IMG/VR virus record: IMGVR_UViG_3300025697_000031
Location: 1-52,131 of that record
Reading direction: 5' to 3' (one strand)
Length of the DNA: 52,131 nt
From: a virus
Every line of letters starts with the position of its first letter. Position 1 is the stretch's first letter. The notes below the pieces were generated by a model that saw nothing but the letters and a program-made list of their open reading frames with translations, was not told where the DNA came from and made no database searches. Shown one piece after another: positions 19,707-24,603 of the stretch. Made by a program: the position numbers and the translations under genes.

Positions 19707-19777
19707 TGGCGAGTGATGTAAAGGCTGCGTGGCAGACTGATATTCTGCTTGACTAGGTTCGATTCCTAGCTCGCCAA
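19707..19777 (+). tRNA. tRNA-Ile(GAT)
   Basis: Acceptor TGGCGAG/CTCGCCA, anticodon stem GCAGA/TCTGC with loop CTGATAT, T arm CTAGG-TTCGATT-CCTAG; CCA encoded. Only 3 nt after tRNA-Lys. Confidence 0.95.
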
Positions 19778-19783
19778 CCAGAG

Positions 19784-19866
19784 GCACCGATGAATACTGA
19801 GAACCTGACAGACATGAGGCAGTCGCGAATGCCGATGAATTCATCTTGGGAAAGTCGGTGCTTTTT
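19784..19866 (+). ncRNA. structured RNA or complex terminator after tRNA-Ile
   Basis: GCACCGA (19784) and TCGGTGC (19855) close a 64 nt interior with possible hairpins GGCA/TGCC and the palindrome GATGAATTCATC, then TTTTTC. This looks like a multi-branched terminator or a small RNA. A 30-codon ORF (19790-19882) overlaps it without a ribosome binding site. Confidence 0.5.
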
Positions 19867-19881
19867 CTATCTGGAGGCCTA

Positions 19882-20208
19882 ATGAAGACAAGCGAAGTAA
19901 TTGAAAAAGCGATTATTGATATTTCTGACGAGTGGTATCATAAGCCGTCTGAAGAAAAACATTCTGCTATCATGCGTAGAGAGTGGGTCGAATTTGAAGT
20001 TGCTATGTGTGTTAGGTCGCTAAATTATACACTGGTGCCTGTTGATTTCTACGAAAGAATCGGGAAAGCAGTTGATGAAAACAAGGGAGTGAAATGGATT
20101 TTACGTTTGAAGAATATCAAAAACTTGCTACAGAAACAGTTTCTTATCCTGAGTCTCAAGCTGTGTTCTATCCTACCTTGGGATTATCGGGAGAAAGTGG
20201 TGAGATAG
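19882..20208 (+). CDS. hypothetical protein, 108 aa, long overlap with next gene
   Basis: TGGAGG precedes the ATG. The first 70 residues (KTSEVIEKAIIDISDEWYHK ... DFYERIGKAVDENKG) are plausible mixed alpha/beta protein. The last ~38 residues are read from the MazG gene in another frame and look like out-of-frame sequence (LRLKNIKNLLQKQFLILSLK). Either the genes truly overlap by 115 nt or a frameshift or lost stop extended this ORF. Function unknown. Confidence 0.55.
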   Translation: MKTSEVIEKAIIDISDEWYHKPSEEKHSAIMRREWVEFEVAMCVRSLNYTLVPVDFYERIGKAVDENKGVKWILRLKNIKNLLQKQFLILSLKLCSILPWDYREKVVR

Positions 20209-20414
20209 CGAATAAGGTGAAGAAAGTGATGCGCGGCGATCCAGGAGCAGACTTCAGTGGCGTCCCAGATGAACTAGGAGACGTTCTGTGGTACCTAGCC
20301 GCAATCGCTTCAGACTTAGGGGTCTCGCTTGAAGATGTTGCCAGAGAGAACATCGAGAAACTGTTTGACCGCAGGGCGAGAGGAGTTATTAAAGGTTCTG
20401 GCGATAATCGATGA
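20094..20414 (+). CDS. MazG-like nucleotide pyrophosphohydrolase
   Basis: 106 aa, GGGAG upstream. All-alpha NTP-PPase signature: E34-x2-E37 in LGLSGESGEIANKVKK and E60-x2-D63 in DELGDVLWYLA, with the conserved R-x-RG-x-I-x-GSGDNR end. Such phage enzymes hydrolyse (d)NTPs or ppGpp-like nucleotides to monophosphate, adjusting nucleotide pools or stringent signalling; substrate here is unknown. Length is typical of phage MazG-like proteins. Confidence 0.9.
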   Translation: MDFTFEEYQKLATETVSYPESQAVFYPTLGLSGESGEIANKVKKVMRGDPGADFSGVPDELGDVLWYLAAIASDLGVSLEDVARENIEKLFDRRARGVIKGSGDNR

Positions 20415-20434
20415 TTTAGGAGTAGAAGGTTGCT

Positions 20435-20608
20435 ATGAAAGAAGCTAGGATACCACTAAAATCCGGGGACGAATATGATGCGTTGACTGGATGGAAGAGA
20501 TATTGTTTCTGGCAACCAGGAGAGAGGAAGAAGATTAAACGAGGGTACAGAAAACGATTACGTAAATCATACAGGAAGTTTGTAAAGGAAATCGATGAAT
20601 CCAGTTGA
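20435..20608 (+). CDS. small basic phage protein, 57 aa
   Basis: AGGTTGCT is a weak site before the ATG. Sequence PLKSGDEYDALTGWKRYCFW followed by PGERKKIKRGYRKRLRK matches a widespread short phage protein (SGDEYDxLTxWR...  RPGxxKxIKRxxNKRxR), strongly basic at the end. Probably nucleic-acid binding; function unknown. Overlaps the next gene. Confidence 0.65.
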   Translation: MKEARIPLKSGDEYDALTGWKRYCFWQPGERKKIKRGYRKRLRKSYRKFVKEIDESS

Positions 20609-20897
20609 TATGGTGGGAAGGAATTTTAGCATTGGCGATATTGTTGTCTTCGCGTGCAATGAAGTCAAAGCTATCAATAGCAGCTATAAAACGTGCGGAA
20701 TGCAACGTGGTGTAGTCAGAGGGGTAAGCGATAATAAAAAGGTTCTTATCACGATGCCATCTGGTTTCGAAGGCAGGGCTAAACGATACGATACTTACAT
20801 TAGGGATGAGAAAAACTCAATCGTTCTCGGCCAGTTTGTGATACCTGAGATAGAACAGTTCCAGGAATTGTTTGACATAAGAGAAGAACTGATATAA
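20595..20897 (+). CDS. hypothetical protein, 100 aa, SH3-like
   Basis: AAGGAAATCG lies before the ATG. VGRNFSIGDIVVFACNEV ... GMQRGVVRGVSDNKKVLI is a small-barrel pattern shared loosely with the 103 aa product at 14413 and the product at 22209. C-terminal acidic helix (EQFQELFDIREEL). Last gene before the tRNA cluster promoter. Confidence 0.7.
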   Translation: MNPVDMVGRNFSIGDIVVFACNEVKAINSSYKTCGMQRGVVRGVSDNKKVLITMPSGFEGRAKRYDTYIRDEKNSIVLGQFVIPEIEQFQELFDIREELI

Positions 20898-20930
20898 AGT
20901 ACTCAATACAACTCGTAAAATTACTCAGGT

Positions 20931-20982
20931 GACGAATGTCCCGCTCAAATGACTTGACGGATGACATGTTTTGTGGTATAAT
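20931..20982 (+). promoter_or_regulatory. promoter with GAC-N4-GTC box (tRNA cluster)
   Basis: GACGAATGTC at 20931-20940, 13 nt, TTGACG at 20954, 17 nt, TATAAT at 20977. Nearly identical to the promoter at 14173-14224, but downstream it meets only ATGTCGTAA and then tRNA genes. Confidence 0.9.
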
Positions 20983-21080
20983 GTTTTTTGAGATGTCGTA
21001 ACAGACTTGTTTTTCATGATTGCTCCTTCTTTCATGACGATGCTCCAGTCTTGGGTCTGGACTTAAACTAGGCCCAACAT

Positions 21081-21152
21081 GGCATCATCGTCTAGTGGTC
21101 AGGATGCTGTCTTTTCACGTCAGTGACGCGAGTTCAATTCTCGCTGATGCCC
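21081..21152 (+). tRNA. tRNA-Glu(TTC)
   Basis: Acceptor GGCATCA/TGATGCC, anticodon stem CTGTC/GTCAG (one T-T mismatch) with loop TTTTCAC, T arm GCGAG-TTCAATT-CTCGC. Confidence 0.85.
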
Positions 21153-21184
21153 CAGCTGCATGAGGGAAACCAATAATGCGGATT

Positions 21185-21246
21185 GGCAAGAGTATCTCAG
21201 TGGTAGAGCGTTTTTCATGCGCTGGTTCGATTCCAGCCTCTTGCCT
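21185..21246 (+). tRNA. truncated tRNA-like gene, ~61 nt, anticodon arm reduced
   Basis: Acceptor GGCAAGAG/CTCTTGCC pairs over 8 bp, the D arm CTC-AGTGGTA-GAG and T arm GCTGG-TTCGATT-CCAGC are normal, but only GTTTTTCATGC lies between D and T arms where about 22 nt are expected. It can form at most a 3-4 bp stem (GCG/CGC). It cannot decode normally; either a decayed tRNA or a tRNA mimic. Confidence 0.7.
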
Positions 21247-21352
21247 CAGATTGTGGTCCTAGGCCACGATTAACCTTACGAGGTTACAGCAGAAAGCCGT
21301 GCTGCCTACTATAGGCTTGACTTTAGCGGATTCAGAGTAAGCCGCAACTTAT

Positions 21353-21427
21353 GACAACGTAACATGAATAGGCCCATGCCCTTGCCGTTAACAAGGATTT
21401 ATGTTGGTTCGAGTCCAACCGTTGTCG
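21353..21427 (+). tRNA. tRNA-Asn(GTT) with C33
   Basis: Acceptor GACAACG/CGTTGTC, D stem CATG/CATG, anticodon stem CCTTG/CAAGG with loop CCGTTAA, T arm GTTGG-TTCGAGT-CCAAC, CCA encoded. Position 33 is C instead of the nearly universal U. Confidence 0.85.
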
Positions 21428-21430
21428 CCA

Positions 21431-21496
21431 AAACTTCTATTCGGCTTGCCCAGCGAATAGCACGAACCGAAAGGTGGAGTAAAAGTTACTGGGCTT
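21431..21496 (+). ncRNA. pseudoknot-like structured spacer
   Basis: Hairpin CTATTCG/CGAATAG has GCCCAG in its loop, which can pair with CTGGGC just before tRNA-Asp; AACTT and AAGTT can close the whole. No ORF. May guide tRNA processing or be an independent RNA. Confidence 0.45.
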
Positions 21497-21499
21497 CAC

Positions 21500-21572
21500 G
21501 GTCATGTAGAGGAATGGTTATCTCAGTCGGCTGTCTACCGATGCTATGCGAGTTCGAATCTCGTCTTGACCG
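21500..21572 (+). tRNA. tRNA-Asp(GTC)
   Basis: Acceptor GGTCATG/CTTGACC (one mismatch), D stem GAG/CTC, anticodon stem GTCGG/CCGAT with loop CTGTCTA, T arm GCGAG-TTCGAAT-CTCGT, CCA encoded. Confidence 0.9.
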
Positions 21573-21910
21573 CCAGCCCGTGATATGCACGGATCTTGAT
21601 TGTTTGCATATGCGCCTCTTGCTGCGTCTCGTTCATTTAAGGAACGGGCAACAATCTTGCAAAATTATGTAAGAAAACCTACTCCATTAGTTGCCACCGA
21701 GAGTGGAGCGTCTATGAAACCCACGGGGTTGACGACGGGTATTGGTGGCCTACAGATTCTGCGGTATGTGCGGAGCGTGGTTGTTTGCATACACCTGTTG
21801 ATTCGGGTGCCTATATATGAATAGGCCCAACAGTCACGGAAAATTTTGAACGGCGTAGCGCAATGTGGCAATGTCGGCTACATTGCAAATAATTTGGTGG
21901 AGGTCGGCGG
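21573..21910 (+). other. noncoding structured region after tRNA-Asp
   Basis: No supported ORF in 338 nt. It holds GATTGTT/AACAATC closing 21597-21660 with an inner CTCGTTC-ATTTAAG-GAACGGG hairpin, then GCCACC/GGTGGC around a nested AACCC-acg-GGGTT hairpin (about 21690-21752), then CACC/GGTG near 21800 and a 10 bp stem at 21860-21886. Likely part of the tRNA-cluster transcript. Confidence 0.5.
21860..21895 (+). terminator. hairpin, possible terminator
   Basis: 10 bp stem GCAATGTGGC/GCTACATTGC (one G-U) followed by AAATAATTT. Could end the first tRNA cluster transcript. Confidence 0.45.
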
Positions 21911-22108
21911 ATGGAAAATGTAATCCACGAAGTAACGGGATTTATGACAGAAGGACCTGGATATTACGAGGAGGAAGGAATCTATGCACCTACTGTATAT
22001 ATTGGCAAGCAAATTGTTGCTATTGGCGATGGTGTATCTAACCCTACTCATCTATCAAGAATGTTGAAGCCAGGAAAGAAATATCGGGTAAGGATTAGCG
22101 AGGTTTAG
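21911..22108 (+). CDS. hypothetical protein, 65 aa
   Basis: GGAGGTCGGCGG precedes the ATG. Beta-rich small protein (YAPTVYIGKQIVAIGDGV, then MLKPGKKYRVRISEV), possibly a small barrel. Unrecognised; sits between tRNA genes. Confidence 0.65.
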   Translation: MENVIHEVTGFMTEGPGYYEEEGIYAPTVYIGKQIVAIGDGVSNPTHLSRMLKPGKKYRVRISEV

Positions 22109-22116
22109 AAACATAC

Positions 22117-22188
22117 AACGGGGTACAGTATTGGTAACTGGGGTGTCTCATAAGCATCTATATGCTGGTTCGAATCCAGTCCCCGTAA
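22117..22188 (+). tRNA. tRNA with CAT anticodon (Met or Ile2)
   Basis: Acceptor AACGGGG/CCCCGTA with A1 opposite A72, D stem CAG/CTG, anticodon stem GGTGT/GCATC with loop CTCATAA, T arm GCTGG-TTCGAAT-CCAGT, CCA encoded. Second CAT tRNA with an unpaired 1-72. Confidence 0.85.
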
Positions 22189-22208
22189 CCAGATTCCGAG
22201 GAGGGAAT

Positions 22209-22478
22209 ATGAATGACAAGGTTTGCAAGGTTTTTGATCGTATCGGGAAACGTTTGTTCGTTGGGGATAAAGTTCTAGTAGTTGCAGATCAAGATGATAT
22301 TGATGAATACGGACCTAGCATGTGTGGCGACGGAATGAGAGGCGTTGTTGATTCTGTGTGTAATGGCAGAATCCGATGTTATGGCAGCTCAGGGAAACAT
22401 CATGATATTCATGCCACACTTGATGACTCTGAACTTGAGCTTACTGGATACTCGCGAGAGTTCCTCAAGCTTAATTAA
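22209..22478 (+). CDS. hypothetical protein, 89 aa, SH3-like
   Basis: GAGGAGGG precedes the ATG at 22209. VFDRIGKRLFVGDKVLVVAD ... GMRGVVDSVCNGRIRCYG has the small-barrel pattern of the products at 14413 and 20595. Cysteines at several positions without a clear metal motif. Function unknown. Confidence 0.7.
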   Translation: MNDKVCKVFDRIGKRLFVGDKVLVVADQDDIDEYGPSMCGDGMRGVVDSVCNGRIRCYGSSGKHHDIHATLDDSELELTGYSREFLKLN

Positions 22479-22537
22479 ATTATGGCTAAACGTACACCGC
22501 CAAATGAGTGCGCGACTGTCGTGAGAGAGCGACAACT

Positions 22538-22610
22538 GTCCTTGTAGCCTAATGGATAAGGCGCAGATTTTCTGAATCTGTTGATGTCAGTTCAAGTCTG
22601 ACCGAGGACC
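22538..22610 (+). tRNA. tRNA-Arg(TCT)
   Basis: Acceptor GTCCTTG/CGAGGAC, D stem GCC/GGC, anticodon stem CAGAT/ATCTG with loop TTTCTGA, T arm GTCAG-TTCAAGT-CTGAC. Confidence 0.9.
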
Positions 22611-22612
22611 CA

Positions 22613-22762
22613 ATGGAAGACAAACTTAGATGTGTAGAAAGACTGTTAGAGACCATTGAGAGAGATGGCATTGAGATGTCGCAAGAAGTACTCGATGGTT
22701 ATTCATGGCTAGTCTGTGGTTGTAGCGCGAGCAAAGCTAAAGAATTACAAATGCAGGAGTAG
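22613..22762 (+). CDS. small protein, 49 aa, wedged between two tRNA genes
   Basis: ATG lies 3 nt after tRNA-Arg; the only ribosome binding sequence is GAGG in the tRNA's own acceptor strand. Its last codons and stop lie inside the next tRNA gene (TAG at 22760). Helical start (EDKLRCVERLLETIERDG) then a C-x-C segment (WLVCGCSASKA). Function unknown; expression would compete with tRNA processing. Confidence 0.5.
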   Translation: MEDKLRCVERLLETIERDGIEMSQEVLDGYSWLVCGCSASKAKELQMQE

Positions 22763-22821
22763 CTCAAATAGAGAGGTCGAATTGTATTGACCGGATGCGG
22801 GTTTAACTCCCGTCTCCTGCA
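22753..22821 (+). tRNA. irregular tRNA, probably Thr(TGT)
   Basis: Acceptor GCAGGAG/CTCCTGC and T arm GCGGG-TTTAACT-CCCGT are good, but the D loop lacks GG and the anticodon arm GGTCG/TGACC encloses an 8 nt loop AATTGTAT. TGT after a U33 is the most likely anticodon; GTA is an alternative. Possibly degenerate. Confidence 0.6.
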
Positions 22822-22825
22822 ACAT

Positions 22826-22897
22826 GCCAGTGTAGCATAATGGCAGTGCGGTCGTCCTGTAAACGACTTTGTGTTGGTCCGATTCCGACCACTGGCT
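22826..22897 (+). tRNA. tRNA-Thr(TGT) with C33 and C55
   Basis: Acceptor GCCAGTG/CACTGGC, D stem GCA/TGC, anticodon stem GTCGT/ACGAC with loop CCTGTAA, T arm GTTGG-TCCGATT-CCGAC, CCA encoded. Both U33 and U55 are replaced by C. Confidence 0.75.
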
Positions 22898-22914
22898 CCA
22901 GGGAAGGAGGGAAT

Positions 22915-23151
22915 ATGATTCTAATCTTAAAGCAGGCGAAAGTAATAATTGATACGTTCAATGGACTTGTGCCTTTTAGGAATCTTACTATATCAGAAAT
23001 AAGTGTAGTGCAAGAACTTATGAAACAGTTCGATTATTTTGCTGAGGGAGATTATCCAATTCTGGAAGAACATTTAGAAAGGGTGGGAAGAGAATGGGAA
23101 TTGAAAATGGGGCTAACAACCGAGAAGGAATTGAATGCCTCGGAACAGTAG
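22915..23151 (+). CDS. hypothetical protein, 78 aa
   Basis: AAGGAGGG precedes the ATG at 22915. Helical (ILILKQAKVIIDTFNGLVPF, then QELMKQFDYFAEGDYPILEE). Its last 58 nt overlap the next gene. Unrecognised. Confidence 0.65.
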   Translation: MILILKQAKVIIDTFNGLVPFRNLTISEISVVQELMKQFDYFAEGDYPILEEHLERVGREWELKMGLTTEKELNASEQ

Positions 23152-23762
23152 ACTGGAAAGAGGCTTGGTATGATTTCGAAGACGTCATCAAGAAACAATT
23201 TGAGCATGGCGGAACGAAATATGCATTTGATGATAACTCTGAATGGACCGATGTATTAACTGGAATGGCACCTGCTTGGCTTCCAGCAACAGTTTCTAAA
23301 TATTGCGGTCGGTTGAAGATCTTCGGTCGAGAGAGAGATTTGATTAAGATCTTCACGTATACTTTTATCGGCTGGCTTCAGGACGGATGCCATAACAAAG
23401 ACTTCCCTAACACGAAACTTTATTCGACAACAGTAGCGGTTAAGTCTGAACATTTCATGACGTTTATGGCTGAGACAGCAACGTGGATCAGCAAATCTTC
23501 AATCGTCGTTGTAGGAAAACAGAATTACAATGCGCTAGACATCATGGCTAAGTTCGATGCGATTTACAACATCTCTGTGATGAATCACATCGCAATGGAT
23601 ATTGCTGAGGCAAGGAACGATGTCCATAAGTCTAATCATGTTATGTGGAATGCGCTAGCAGGTCATGCCTTCGTTGAGTGGTATCAGAAGGGTTTCCACC
23701 TTAGCGAAGTGCATGATGAAGATACGTCAGCCGAGAAGGTCGAAGTAGAAAATTTAGGATAA
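23094..23762 (+). CDS. hypothetical protein, 222 aa
   Basis: GGTGGGAAGAG precedes the ATG. Residues ~30-100 (EHGGTKYAFDDNSEWTDVL ... LPATVSKYCGRLKIFGRERDLIKIFTYTFIGWLQDG) match a pattern I have seen in phage proteins often located near nucleotide-metabolism genes (KYxF...WxD...KYxxRxxxxxxxKDLLKIxTYxxIxWL), function uncertain. C-terminal half is helical with histidines (HIAMDIAEARNDVHKSNHV). Large overlap with the preceding gene. Confidence 0.7.
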   Translation: MGIENGANNREGIECLGTVDWKEAWYDFEDVIKKQFEHGGTKYAFDDNSEWTDVLTGMAPAWLPATVSKYCGRLKIFGRERDLIKIFTYTFIGWLQDGCHNKDFPNTKLYSTTVAVKSEHFMTFMAETATWISKSSIVVVGKQNYNALDIMAKFDAIYNISVMNHIAMDIAEARNDVHKSNHVMWNALAGHAFVEWYQKGFHLSEVHDEDTSAEKVEVENLG

Positions 23763-23768
23763 TAAATA

Positions 23769-23840
23769 TGTCCTTGTGGCAGAATGGAGATGCACCGGTT
23801 TTCGACACCGGCCAATGCAGGTTCAAATCCTGTCGAGGAC
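23769..23840 (+). tRNA. tRNA-Arg(TCG)
   Basis: Acceptor GTCCTTG/CGAGGAC identical to the other arginine tRNA, D stem GCA/TGC, anticodon stem CCGGT/ACCGG with loop TTTCGAC, T arm GCAGG-TTCAAAT-CCTGT. Confidence 0.9.
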
Positions 23841-23857
23841 TCAGAAAGGGGAGATAT

Positions 23858-24484
23858 ATGGACGAGGAAAAGAACCAACCAACCGCTTTGGGAAGTGGTT
23901 TATGCGTTACGCCTAAACCTAAAACCGGAAAAACGTTTGGAGATGTTGAAAAACCCAAGCTTGTAAAGATTCTGAATTACGGCCACCCAAAACTGCGCGA
24001 GGTTGCGAATGAAGTTACCGAGCTTAGTCCTTTCGATGACATCTTAATCGATGACATGATGAAGGCAGTAGCCTCATTCCCCGCCCTAGGAATTGCTGCG
24101 ACACAGTTAGGGCGTAACGTAAGAATCATTATCGTTAACACGATTGCAGAGATAATCCCGATCATTAACCCGAAGATAGTTGAATTTTCTCAGGAAGAAT
24201 CCTCTATAGCCGAAGGGTGTATGAGTATCCTAGGAGCGACTGAGGACGTCGAAAGATCTGACAGGGTTGTCGTGGAAGGCCTTGACGCAGATATGAGAGA
24301 AGTGCGTTACGAATGGTCTGGAATGATTGCCCATATCGCACAACATGAGATTGACCATCTTGATGGAGTAATGATGGTGGACCATCTGAGAGAATACAAG
24401 AGAAACAAGATGCTGAAGAAGCACAGGAAATTCATTAGAGACAAGCGCATGCCGGTACATTCATACCAGATTGCGCTTAAGTAA
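23858..24484 (+). CDS. def: peptide deformylase
   Basis: 208 aa; ATG at 23858 has AGGGGAG upstream, the longer frame runs back through the tRNA. All three family motifs are intact: GIAATQ (78-83), EGCMS (119-123) and HEIDH (163-167), giving the Cys and two His metal ligands plus the catalytic Glu. Removes the N-formyl group from nascent proteins at the ribosome exit. An N-terminal extension of ~30 residues precedes the usual 'ILxYGHPxLR' start. Phage deformylases are known to support synthesis of particular proteins; here it sits between two tRNA genes in the translation-related block. Confidence 0.95.
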   Translation: MDEEKNQPTALGSGLCVTPKPKTGKTFGDVEKPKLVKILNYGHPKLREVANEVTELSPFDDILIDDMMKAVASFPALGIAATQLGRNVRIIIVNTIAEIIPIINPKIVEFSQEESSIAEGCMSILGATEDVERSDRVVVEGLDADMREVRYEWSGMIAHIAQHEIDHLDGVMMVDHLREYKRNKMLKKHRKFIRDKRMPVHSYQIALK

Positions 24485-24490
24485 CAATAA

Positions 24491-24562
24491 GACGGCGTAG
24501 CATATCGGCCATGCTGTAGTCTGCAAAACTTCACTAGGTGGGTTCAACTCCCACCGCCGTCT
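24491..24562 (+). tRNA. tRNA-Cys(GCA)
   Basis: Acceptor GACGGCG/CGCCGTC, D stem GCAT/ATGC, anticodon stem GTAGT/ACTTC (one T-T mismatch) with loop CTGCAAA, T arm GTGGG-TTCAACT-CCCAC. Confidence 0.85.
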
Positions 24563-24603
24563 CATCGATTTATGCTATATTATAATTTAAGAGGAGTAGT
24601 TAG

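Noticed and set aside
21597-21660. tRNA-like structure with an apparent TTA (ochre suppressor) anticodon loop
   Set aside because: Although GATTGTT/AACAATC and a 7 bp hairpin with ATTTAAG loop exist, there is no T arm or D arm, so it is not a tRNA.
24581-24586. TATAAT upstream of the first fibre gene as a firm promoter
   Set aside because: No -35 match at the right distance; kept only as a possibility in the gene entry.
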